Positions 39,123-47,163 of a DNA stretch of 64,000 nt are shown in pieces. A program made the position numbers and the translations under genes. The notes under the pieces are model-generated. The model ran no database searches, was not told the DNA's origin, and saw only the letters and a list, made by a program, of their open reading frames with translations. Where the stretch lies: the NCBI RefSeq assembly GCF_030532195.1, contig NZ_JAUNLP010000002.1:62001-126000 (forward strand). The letters run 5' to 3'. Each line of letters opens with the position of its first letter. The stretch's first letter is position 1. The stretch comes from Corynebacterium sp. Lineage in GTDB: Bacteria > Actinomycetota > Actinomycetes > Mycobacteriales > Mycobacteriaceae.

Positions 39123-41585
39123 ATGAGTCGCCGACCAATTACGTCCACCTACCGTCTTCAACTCCGTGGCCCGAAAGCCGATCCGCAGGGCCGAGCTTTC
39201 ACCTTCGCTGATGCAGCTGAGCAGGTTGACTACCTGGCAGATCTCGGGATTTCGCACCTGTATCTCTCCCCTATTCTGACCTCTGTACCGGAGTCGAACC
39301 ACGGTTACGATGTCATTGATCCGACGACCGTGAATCCAGAGCTCGGCGGCATCGAAGGCCTGCAGGAGCTAGCCAAGGTCGCTCACAAGGCCGGGCTCGG
39401 CATCATTATCGATATCGTGCCAAACCACCTTGGCGTGGAGCAGCCCAAACTCAATGCCTGGTGGTGGGATGTCCTGACCTACGGCAAGGACTCTCAGTTT
39501 GAGCCCTACTTTGATATTGACTGGCACGAGGACAACGGTGCGGATGGCAAGATGGGCCTTCCTGTTCTGGGCGCACCGGAGGACGTGGACAAGCTCGAGG
39601 TGGATACCTCTGGCGACGAGCCAGTGCTGCGCTACTACGACAATGAGTTCCCTGTGCGCCCGGGCACGGAAAATGGCACGCCGCAGGAAGTTCATGACCG
39701 TCAGGCATACCGCCTGATGTACTGGAAGGACGGAATCATTGGCTACCGTCGCTTCTTCAGTGTCAACGGCCTGGCCGGTATTCGCCAGGAACACCCAGTG
39801 GTCTTTGAGCACACCCACCGAATTATCCGCGAGCTGCTGGCAGCCGACATTATTGACGGTGTCCGCGTCGACCACCCAGATGGCCTGAGCGATCCATTCG
39901 GGTATCTCCGCGAACTGCGCCGCCTGCTCGGCGATGACAAATGGTTGGTCATCGAAAAGATTCTCGGCGCCGAGGAGCCACTGGATCCAAGGCTCCAGGT
40001 CGACGGCACGACTGGCTACGATGCCCTGCGTGAGTTCGACAATGTCTTTGTCAACCGCGAATCCCGCGATGCCATGAGCATGCTGGCTCTGCAGCAATCT
40101 GGTTCCACTTGGGATAAGACCGCAGTTCAGGCAACTGTTCAGGCACTTAAGCACGATGTCGCCGCTGGCGAGTTGGCTGCGGAGGTGCGTCGTCTAGCCA
40201 GGGCGCTGCGCCGTGATAACTGGTCCATTAGCGGCACGAGTGTAAGCGATGACGTGCTGATTGACACCATCTGCAGCCTTGTTGCCGCCATTCCGGTCTA
40301 TCGCTCGGACTACGTTTCCCTATCCCGCGTGACCTCCACGGTCATCGGTGAAATGGCCGCGCGCTTCCCCTCCCGCGTGTTCGCACTCGACCTCATTGCT
40401 GCCGGCCTCATCGCCGGCGGCGAGGCCGCCACTCGTTTCGCGCAGGTCTGCGGTGCCGTGATGGCCAAGGGAGTGGAGGACACTACGTTCTACCGCGCGT
40501 GCCGCTTAATCAGTCTCAATGAAGTCGGCGGTGACCTCGGTCGCTACGGCATGTCGGCTGCCGAATTCCACCTGCTGCAGTCGGAGCGCGCTCGCCTGTG
40601 GCCGCGAACCATGACCACGCTGTCCACCCACGACACCAAGCGCGGTGAAGACGTCCGCGCCCGCATCCTCCAGCTGTCGGATGTATCGGGTGACTGGACA
40701 GAGCACGTCCGCAATTGGATGGCCATTACCCCAGCTCCAGATGATGCCACTGGTTACTTCCTGTTGCAGAACATCATTGGCGTCTGGCCAACCGACGGTG
40801 TCATCACCGAAGAGCTCCGCCAGCGCCTGCACGCCTACGCCGAAAAAGCCATCCGCGAAGCCGATGTCCACACCTCGTGGACCGAGCCGGTCGAGGAGTT
40901 TGAGCTTGGCATCCGCAGTTGGATCGACGCGCTTCTCGACGGCCCGCTGACCGAGCCCATCACAGAATTCGTCCGCTCCATTGCGCCCGCTGCCCTGACT
41001 ACCAGCCTGTCGCGCAAGCTCCTTCAGCTGGTTGGACCGGGCATCCCGGACACTTACCAGGGCACGGAGTTCCGGGAAGACTCCCTGGTGGATCCGGACA
41101 ACCGCCGCTTCATCGACTACGACGCGCGGGCAAAGGCGCTGAGCCAGGTTGTCCGCGAGGAAGTTACCCCGGTGACGGCCTCCGCCGAACGTCCGGCTGA
41201 ATTGCCGGAGGGCTTTACGGATGCCGATGCTGACGTCGCAAAGCTCATGGTGACTCATCATGGCGTGAAGCTTCGCGCGGAGCGTCCGGAGTCGTTCGTC
41301 GGCGGCACCTACCAGCCGGTTTTCGCTGTCGGCGAGGGCGAGCGTCATCTGGTCGGTTCGGCGCGTGGGCCTAAGGGCGAGCCGGAGGACATCATCGCGC
41401 TTGTGACGCGCCGCCCACTGGGACTGCAGCGCGAAGGCGGCTGGGGTGACACCACCGTCACGCTGCCTGAGGGCTTCTGGACTGACCGCTTTACCGGAAA
41501 CACCTGGTCAGGAACCATTGCCGTGGCATCGGTCTTTAGCAGCTTCCCGGTCGCGCTGCTGGTGCGCGAGGATGACGACGACTAA
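39123..41585 (+). CDS. treY: Maltooligosyltrehalose synthase
   Basis: TreY isomerises the reducing end of a maltooligosaccharide to a trehalose unit. About 820 residues. GH13 elements: ITSTYRLQLRG, LYLSPILTSVPESNHGYDVI, IIIDIVPNHLGVEQPKLN, IIDGVRVDHPDGLSDP (nucleophile Asp), WLVIEKILGAEEPLD (acid/base Glu) and MTTLSTHDTKRGEDVRAR. The start is ATG 39123 with GGGGAG just upstream, not the earlier GTG at 39102. Its partner treZ lies 3.6 kb downstream, with relS and four other genes between. Confidence 0.96.
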   Translation: MSRRPITSTYRLQLRGPKADPQGRAFTFADAAEQVDYLADLGISHLYLSPILTSVPESNHGYDVIDPTTVNPELGGIEGLQELAKVAHKAGLGIIIDIVPNHLGVEQPKLNAWWWDVLTYGKDSQFEPYFDIDWHEDNGADGKMGLPVLGAPEDVDKLEVDTSGDEPVLRYYDNEFPVRPGTENGTPQEVHDRQAYRLMYWKDGIIGYRRFFSVNGLAGIRQEHPVVFEHTHRIIRELLAADIIDGVRVDHPDGLSDPFGYLRELRRLLGDDKWLVIEKILGAEEPLDPRLQVDGTTGYDALREFDNVFVNRESRDAMSMLALQQSGSTWDKTAVQATVQALKHDVAAGELAAEVRRLARALRRDNWSISGTSVSDDVLIDTICSLVAAIPVYRSDYVSLSRVTSTVIGEMAARFPSRVFALDLIAAGLIAGGEAATRFAQVCGAVMAKGVEDTTFYRACRLISLNEVGGDLGRYGMSAAEFHLLQSERARLWPRTMTTLSTHDTKRGEDVRARILQLSDVSGDWTEHVRNWMAITPAPDDATGYFLLQNIIGVWPTDGVITEELRQRLHAYAEKAIREADVHTSWTEPVEEFELGIRSWIDALLDGPLTEPITEFVRSIAPAALTTSLSRKLLQLVGPGIPDTYQGTEFREDSLVDPDNRRFIDYDARAKALSQVVREEVTPVTASAERPAELPEGFTDADADVAKLMVTHHGVKLRAERPESFVGGTYQPVFAVGEGERHLVGSARGPKGEPEDIIALVTRRPLGLQREGGWGDTTVTLPEGFWTDRFTGNTWSGTIAVASVFSSFPVALLVREDDDD

Positions 41586-41599
41586 TCAGGACTAATCAG

Positions 41600-42793
41600 A
41601 TGGGCACATCGCTTAGCGACGGCTCCAGCGAGAAATCCCGCAAGGCACAACTGGCCGAAGATCGGAAAGTCACTCGCGCGCTGCAATCTCGCTATGACTC
41701 CTGGGTGACACGCCACCCCACGGCAGCGCAGGACTTCGTCGATGCAATTAAGGAAATCCTCTCGGAAGCAGGCCTTGCCTTCGACAACGTCACGGCACGC
41801 GTGAAAAGTTTTCGCTCTTTGCGGATTAAAGCGCTGCGCCGTGATGCCGAGGGCAACTACATCTACCCGAACCCGTGGGAAGATGTCCACGACATCATCG
41901 GCGTGCGTGTGACCACGTACCACTCCACGGAGATTCCGGAGATCATGGATGCCCTCGGGGATTCGCTGACGGTGGTTCGCACGATTGATAAGACAGCCGA
42001 GACGCGCATTAGCGGTCGGCTGGGCTATGGCTCGCAGCACTTAATTTGCAAGGTCTCCCCGACCGGTCCGGCAGAGTTGGCACCTTATGTGGGAATGCAA
42101 TTTGAGGTGCAGCTGCGCACCGTGCTGCAGCATGCGTGGGCGGAGTTTGAGCACGATATTCGCTACAAGGCACCTGAAGGTGCGACCGATCCTCGGATTG
42201 ACCGTGCGTTTGCGCTGGCAGCCGGGCTCATCGAGCTGGCTGACCAGCAGTTTGACCAGGTTGTGGCGGTGTTGGAGGAATCCACTCCAGATGATTCTGC
42301 AGCCCACACCAAGGATGCGGAGTTTCCGGAGCGCAGCAATGCCGATGACATTGTGCTCACAGAGGAGACCCTCCCCGGTGTGCTGACCATGCTGCTGCCG
42401 GATTCTCCGCGCTCGAAGTCTGAGCATTATGACTGGGCCGAGGAACTGTTGGAGCTCAATGGCATTACTACAGTCGGCCAGCTGCGTGAGTTGCTGAGTC
42501 CGCAGCGGCTCAAGGCCGTCAACAAGGCGATGAAATACCGGTTCAACCCGGGTCATGTCCGTGTCATCGATGACCTGTTACTCGCAGCGCGCGGCCAGCA
42601 GCACATTGATGCCACTGCTGCCACGGGTCATAATCCGCAGCGTCGCCCGCCACGGTTGCGCGCCCGCCTAGAGCAAATGGCAGATGCCGGTGTTTTGGAA
42701 GCACCAGTTCCTAAGCCTGGCGGGAAGAAATCGAAAAAGGCTAAGAACGACGCCCGCGAAGACGATCGAGCTGACGGCGCTCCCTCTTCGTAG
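41600..42793 (+). CDS. relS: Small alarmone synthetase-like protein (RelS type)
   Basis: A 397-residue protein with a (p)ppGpp synthetase domain: ITARVKSFRSLRIKAL-type region (TARVKSFRSLRIKALRR), WEDVHDIIGVRVTTYHSTEI, RLGYGSQHLICKVS and MQFEVQLRTVLQHAWAEFEH. The HD hydrolase and TGS/ACT domains of long Rel are absent, so it should only make alarmone. The C-terminal half adds a helical region with a helix-hairpin-helix-like LELNGITTVGQLRELLSPQ and a basic tail. It starts 14 bp after treY with AGGA eight bases upstream, likely co-transcribed. The matching C. glutamicum gene next to treY is RelS. Confidence 0.85.
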   Translation: MGTSLSDGSSEKSRKAQLAEDRKVTRALQSRYDSWVTRHPTAAQDFVDAIKEILSEAGLAFDNVTARVKSFRSLRIKALRRDAEGNYIYPNPWEDVHDIIGVRVTTYHSTEIPEIMDALGDSLTVVRTIDKTAETRISGRLGYGSQHLICKVSPTGPAELAPYVGMQFEVQLRTVLQHAWAEFEHDIRYKAPEGATDPRIDRAFALAAGLIELADQQFDQVVAVLEESTPDDSAAHTKDAEFPERSNADDIVLTEETLPGVLTMLLPDSPRSKSEHYDWAEELLELNGITTVGQLRELLSPQRLKAVNKAMKYRFNPGHVRVIDDLLLAARGQQHIDATAATGHNPQRRPPRLRARLEQMADAGVLEAPVPKPGGKKSKKAKNDAREDDRADGAPSS

Positions 42794-43133
42794 GCCGTCC
42801 TGCACCACGGTCGCGCCTCGGCATCGATGCGGCGATCTCGGGTGCCGGTGGCGGCGGCGAGTGGTCGATATAGCACTGCCGAGCAACCGGGGCACCGACG
42901 CGCTTTTTCACGGTGCGCGTTACTTCCACGATGTATTCGCGATGATTTGCCCACAGCCGGACCTTGTCCCCCGGCACGACCAGCGCTGCGGGTTTGACAG
43001 CCTCGTCATTAATTTTGACGTGCCCACCGCGGCAGGCCTCCGCCGCCAGTGCCCGCGTCTTTAAAAGCCGTACAGCCCAAATCCAAGCGTCAATGCGTAC
43101 CGGCTCGGTGGACAATTCCTGCTGAGCTGACAC
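42741..43133 (-). CDS. S4-domain RNA-binding protein (Hsp15-like)
   Basis: A 130-residue protein with an S4 domain: VRIDAWIWAVRLLKTRALAA, CRGGHVKINDEAVKPAALV and VVPGDKVRLWANHREYIVEV, then a basic tail (RDRGAGRPTKRERRQLDRLR). E. coli Hsp15 rescues 50S subunits carrying nascent chains; a ribosome-recycling role here is inference from family. Its 3' end overlaps the convergent relS 3' end by 53 bp. The GTG start directly follows the TAA of the upstream membrane-protein gene. Confidence 0.88.
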   Translation of the reverse strand: MSAQQELSTEPVRIDAWIWAVRLLKTRALAAEACRGGHVKINDEAVKPAALVVPGDKVRLWANHREYIVEVTRTVKKRVGAPVARQCYIDHSPPPPAPEIAASMPRRDRGAGRPTKRERRQLDRLRGRRS

Positions 43134-43370
43134 TTACTGCGGATCCTTGTAGTTGACAATCCGCTGCACCTTATTCCAATTGATAAAGCCACCGACGGCA
43201 CCAATCAGTGCGAGGATGGCAAACAGCCAGATATCGCTGGCCAGCAGGCCCAAGACGATACCGCCAACGACACCGCTACCGACCCAGATGACGGCATTGC
43301 GGCTGTACTTGCGCACGGCATTCTTACGAAGCTCAATGGGGTTCTGCGAACGGGGCTGAAGATTGCTCAT
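43134..43370 (-). CDS. Small membrane protein upstream of the S4 gene
   Basis: A 78-residue protein with a basic N-terminus (IELRKNAVRKYSRN), two hydrophobic segments (AVIWVGSGVVGGIVLGLLA and IWLFAILALIGAVGGFINW) and a short polar tail. The stop codon abuts the S4 gene's GTG, so the two are probably translated together. No known family is recognised. Confidence 0.8.
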   Translation of the reverse strand: MSNLQPRSQNPIELRKNAVRKYSRNAVIWVGSGVVGGIVLGLLASDIWLFAILALIGAVGGFINWNKVQRIVNYKDPQ

Positions 43371-43576
43371 GGATTACATACTAAATGTTCTCTTGAAGAC
43401 GCATGTACTCACACTTGAAAAGGCATGCGTTTTCCAGCTCGCTACTGCGTACGTGACTGCTAATCATTCGCTTCGATGTTCTACAATTGGCTAACGCTAA
43501 TCCCCCGACCTCCTATTTTTCCTATTTAGGTAGGCAATTAACGCAATAGCGTAGTTACATTGCTAAGGTAAGCCCT

Positions 43577-44323
43577 ATGACAGAAACTGTGCGCCCCCGC
43601 CACCGCATGGTCGACCGCGTTGCTGCGATTCTCGAGCTCGTCGCCCGCTCCAACGAAGGCCTGACTCTAACAGACATTGCCCATACGCTGAACTATCCGC
43701 TCAGTACCACGCAGGGCCTTGTCAACGGTCTCACCGCCACAGGCTATCTCGATGAGTCCAACAAGCGTTACACCCTTGGCATGGCGCCATTTCTGCTCAA
43801 TGTCATGGCAGGTCGCCGCATGGTCAATGTGCCGACTGCAGAGCTGGAGGCCATTCACGATGAGACTGGTCTCATCACCGTCCTGGCGCTGCCGGTCGGC
43901 GGCAAGCTGTTCTATCTGAAAACTGTCGGCGAATCAATGCGTTACCAGTACCTCACGGAAAACTTCCTGCCGCGTTCACTGCTGCGCACCTCCGCTGGCT
44001 GGGTTTTGATGAGCCGCTTTGAAAAGCGAGAGCTGTGGTCTTACCTGAACTCGGCGCGCCCGGAGGATCAGGCCTACGTGGACGACTTCCTCCGCCATGC
44101 CGGTGAGATCGCCGAAACTGGCGTGTGTGCTGCTCCCGGCATTGCGGAAGGCGGCGGCGTCGATGGTGTCTCCATCGCTGTTGAAGAAGATGGTGCCACT
44201 GTCGCGGCCGTGTGTGTCTTTGGTTCGCCAGACAAGATTGCAGAAAACAAGGATGAACTTGTCGAGATTCTCCAGCGCCATCGTGGCGCGCACGGAAAAG
44301 ACGACAAGCCCGCCCACGACTAA
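43577..44323 (+). CDS. IclR-family transcriptional regulator
   Basis: A 248-residue regulator with an N-terminal winged helix-turn-helix (AAILELVARSNEGLTLTDI, AHTLNYPLSTTQGLVNGLTA, YLDESNKRYTLGMAPFLL) and a C-terminal effector domain (LRTSAGWVLMSRFEKRELW, GGVDGVSIAVEEDGATVAAV). AAGG lies eight bases before the ATG. It stands alone, divergent from the small membrane gene with 206 bp between and convergent with the YigZ gene; the target and effector cannot be read from sequence. Unusually for the family, the tail is His/Lys/Asp rich (RGAHGKDDKPAHD). Confidence 0.9.
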   Translation: MTETVRPRHRMVDRVAAILELVARSNEGLTLTDIAHTLNYPLSTTQGLVNGLTATGYLDESNKRYTLGMAPFLLNVMAGRRMVNVPTAELEAIHDETGLITVLALPVGGKLFYLKTVGESMRYQYLTENFLPRSLLRTSAGWVLMSRFEKRELWSYLNSARPEDQAYVDDFLRHAGEIAETGVCAAPGIAEGGGVDGVSIAVEEDGATVAAVCVFGSPDKIAENKDELVEILQRHRGAHGKDDKPAHD

Positions 44324-44400
44324 GCTCACGCCACAGACGCTTATGAGCAAGCTGTTAGCTAACCGTTCTAAACTAGTCGCTTAAACTAGTCACACTGGGA

Positions 44401-45093
44401 CTACGCAGGCAGCTCCCACCAGATTTCGCCGCCGTCGCGGGATGGCTCACTGGCACCCTTGGTCAGCGCCTGCATCTCACCGTCGAGTTGTTCTATTTCA
44501 TCGACCGACACTGCGATGGCGAACTCCACGTCTTCGCCCCACGTGGTCTCGACAATTTCGTAACCGCGCCCGCGAAGTTCTGCCTCGATGCGCCCGGCAT
44601 CGGCCGCTGGCACGCTAATCAGCCGCAGCACTCGACGAACCCTGCGCATACGCTTTACTTGTTCCAGACATTCCGCGACGGAATCCGAATATGCCCGCAC
44701 CAATCCCCCGGTGCCCAACTTGATTCCGCCAAAGTAGCGAATCACCACTGCAGTGATATTGGTCAGGCCTGAGCCCTGCAGCACGTCGAGCATGGGGCGC
44801 CCTGCAGTACCGCTGGGCTCGCCATCGTCGGAGGAGCGCTCTACCCGATTACCATCCGGAACCTCGTGGATATATGCGCTGCAGTGGTGCCGGGCATCGG
44901 GGAATTCCGATTTGGCCAGGTTGATAATCTCGCGGGCGGTATCCTCGTCGTCGGCACGCGCGATCCAGGTAATGAATCGGGATTTCTTAATCTCGATTTC
45001 GTTGGTGAAGATCTCACCGTCGGCAGGTACGAGCAACTCAATGTCGCGTTGATTTTGGCCTGCTGTAATCGGGGAATCGGGCGCGGAGGTCAT
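44401..45093 (-). CDS. YigZ/IMPACT-family protein
   Basis: About 230 residues. The IMPACT N-terminal domain is clear: IEIKKSRFITWIARADDEDT, FPDARHHCSAYIHE, RSSDDGEPSGTAGRPMLDV and YFGGIKLGTGGLVRAYSDSV, followed by the DUF1949-type C-terminal domain. Eukaryotic IMPACT binds the translation-control factor GCN1; the bacterial role is not settled. Starts at ATG 45093 or 45102 (METMTSAPDS); 45093 has GGAG close upstream. It is divergent from treZ with 93 bp between. Confidence 0.88.
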   Translation of the reverse strand: MTSAPDSPITAGQNQRDIELLVPADGEIFTNEIEIKKSRFITWIARADDEDTAREIINLAKSEFPDARHHCSAYIHEVPDGNRVERSSDDGEPSGTAGRPMLDVLQGSGLTNITAVVIRYFGGIKLGTGGLVRAYSDSVAECLEQVKRMRRVRRVLRLISVPAADAGRIEAELRGRGYEIVETTWGEDVEFAIAVSVDEIEQLDGEMQALTKGASEPSRDGGEIWWELPA

Positions 45094-45186
45094 GGTCTCC
45101 ATTGTGGCGCATGGCAGTGCCGCACAACCAATTGCTGTCGGTTTATTCCCCTGTCTCAATCCGTCACCTGACCTACGATGGGTGTC

Positions 45187-47097
45187 ATGAGCAACTATCG
45201 AGTCTGGGCACCGTACGCTTCTGAAGCTCGTCTGCTGCTGGGAGATCCCAGCGCGCCGGCGATTTTTGACATGCATCCGATGACCGATGCCTCCGATGGC
45301 TATGGCGCTAACTCCGGCTGGTTTGAGGCGGATGTCGCGCGCAATGTCGGGGATCGCTACGCGTTTTCGCTGCGGGCACATGCAGGATACGGCGCGCCTG
45401 ACGACGAAGCTGCGAACGCAACCGACGCCCCTGACGTTGGTGACTGGACTATTCCGCTGCCTGATCCACGCTCACAGTCACAGCCGGATGGCCCGCACGG
45501 TTTTTCCGAGGTCATCGACTTGGCTGATTACAAGTGGAAGGACTCTTCCTGGACGGGTCGTATCCTGCCCGGTGGCCTGATTTATGAGCTCCACGTGGGC
45601 ACGTTTAGTTCTGCTGGCGACTTCGCAGGTTTGGTGGAGCACCTGGATCACTTGGTGGAACTCGGCGTGACTCACATTGAGCTGATGCCGGTTCAGCCAT
45701 TCGGCGGTGATCGCAACTGGGGCTATGACGGCGTTTCATGGCACGCCGTCCATGAGGGCTACGGCGGCCCGCGGGGCTTGCAAGAACTTGTGGATGCCTG
45801 CCACCGCAAGGGCCTGGCTGTGATTTTGGATGTCGTCTACAACCACTTCGGCCCGGATGGCAACTATGCGGGCTTCTTCGGCCCCTACACCGCAGGTGGC
45901 GCAACTGGCTGGGGCGAAATCGTCAATCTCACTGGCGATAATTCCGATGAAGTCCGAGCATTCATCCTCGATGCCGTGCGCCAGTGGTTGATGGATTACC
46001 ACATTGATGGTCTGCGCTTGGATGCCGTCCATGCGCTGCATGATGAAGGCGCGTTCCACATCCTTGAACAGATGCAGGTTGTCGCTGACACTGTCGCTGC
46101 GGAAACCGGCATTCCACGCACGCTGATTGCCGAGTCGGATCAGAATGATCCCCGTTTGGTGCGCCCGCGTGCAGCAGGCGGCTTTGGTCTCAACGCACAG
46201 TGGGATGATGACGTCCACCATGCACTGCACACGTTGGTCTCTGGTGAAGACCACGCGTACTACGCAGATTTTGGTTCGGTGGAAGCGCTCGCCACTGCGT
46301 TGGAGACCGGCTTCTGGCACTCGGGGTCGATGTCGACCTTCCGCGGCCGCACTCACGGCCGCCCGTTCGACCTGTCAGTGCAGCCCATGCACGCTTTTGT
46401 CACCTACACCACCACACATGACCAGACGGGTAACCGCGCCGTCGGTGACCGTCCGTCGATGAATCTGACTCCGGCGCAGCAGGTGCTCAAGGCCGCAGTC
46501 ATCGCCTGCAGCCCGTTTACGCCGATGCTCTTCCAAGGTGAGGAATGGGGTGCCTCTACCCCATTTGCGTTCTTCTGCTCGCACGAAGACCCAGAACTGC
46601 AGCGCCTGACTCGCGAGGGACGCCTCCGTGAATTCGCGCGAGCAGGTTGGAATCCGAAGGAGGTCGCCGATCCTTCTGCACCGGAGACGTTCACGCGCTC
46701 GAAGTTGGATTGGCGGGAACTCGCCGACGGACCTCATACAGAAATTCTCGCCGCCTACCGTGAGCTCTTTGGGCTGCGCAAGACGCACCCAGCTCTGCGT
46801 ACACCGTGGTCTGCGTCTGTGACTACCGAGTATGACGAGGATCGGCGCTGCCTGATTATGGTGCGCAGCCAGGATGAGCGCGAGGTGGGTGCTCGCAGTT
46901 CGGAGGCTTTTGAAACACTCGCGCTGGTGGCGAATTTCTCCGATGCAGCGCTGAATATCAGCCTCGACTCGGAGTTCGGCTCCGCGCAGCTGCTACACAC
47001 CTTCGGTGACGCAGCCGCCAGCATCGTCAACGATGAGGCAGCTGGCCCCGAAATTGCACTGCCGGCCTGGGGCTACGCGGTCATCTCGCTGAGCTAA
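45187..47097 (+). CDS. treZ: Malto-oligosyltrehalose trehalohydrolase
   Basis: TreZ releases trehalose from the maltooligosyl trehalose made by TreY. About 636 residues. An N-terminal beta domain (MSNYRVWAPYASEARLLLG) precedes the GH13 barrel: GGLIYELHVGTFSSAGDFAG, HIELMPVQPFGGDRNWGYDG, VILDVVYNHFGPDGNYAGFF, DGLRLDAVHALHDEGAF (nucleophile Asp), TLIAESDQNDPRLVRP (acid/base Glu) and MLFQGEEWGASTPFAFFCSH. The start is ATG 45187 rather than 45178. A shared terminator lies just past its stop. Confidence 0.96.
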   Translation: MSNYRVWAPYASEARLLLGDPSAPAIFDMHPMTDASDGYGANSGWFEADVARNVGDRYAFSLRAHAGYGAPDDEAANATDAPDVGDWTIPLPDPRSQSQPDGPHGFSEVIDLADYKWKDSSWTGRILPGGLIYELHVGTFSSAGDFAGLVEHLDHLVELGVTHIELMPVQPFGGDRNWGYDGVSWHAVHEGYGGPRGLQELVDACHRKGLAVILDVVYNHFGPDGNYAGFFGPYTAGGATGWGEIVNLTGDNSDEVRAFILDAVRQWLMDYHIDGLRLDAVHALHDEGAFHILEQMQVVADTVAAETGIPRTLIAESDQNDPRLVRPRAAGGFGLNAQWDDDVHHALHTLVSGEDHAYYADFGSVEALATALETGFWHSGSMSTFRGRTHGRPFDLSVQPMHAFVTYTTTHDQTGNRAVGDRPSMNLTPAQQVLKAAVIACSPFTPMLFQGEEWGASTPFAFFCSHEDPELQRLTREGRLREFARAGWNPKEVADPSAPETFTRSKLDWRELADGPHTEILAAYRELFGLRKTHPALRTPWSASVTTEYDEDRRCLIMVRSQDEREVGARSSEAFETLALVANFSDAALNISLDSEFGSAQLLHTFGDAAASIVNDEAAGPEIALPAWGYAVISLS

Positions 47098-47105
47098 GAG
47101 GTACG

Positions 47106-47141
47106 AAAAAGGTGCCTCGTCGCATAGCACGAGGCACCTTT
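47106..47141. terminator. Bidirectional terminator between treZ and the 1243-residue gene
   Basis: A 13-bp perfect stem AAAGGTGCCTCGT / ACGAGGCACCTTT encloses CGCATAGC. The plus strand ends in TTT and the minus strand in TTTTT, so it can serve both convergent genes. Confidence 0.85.
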
Positions 47142-47163
47142 CAGCTAACCGCGAAACCGTCTG

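Noticed and set aside
44324..44400. Direct repeat TAAACTAGTC (two copies) as a mobile-element end
   Set aside because: Only a short 10-bp repeat with a 3-base gap is present; no transposase or inverted repeat is nearby.
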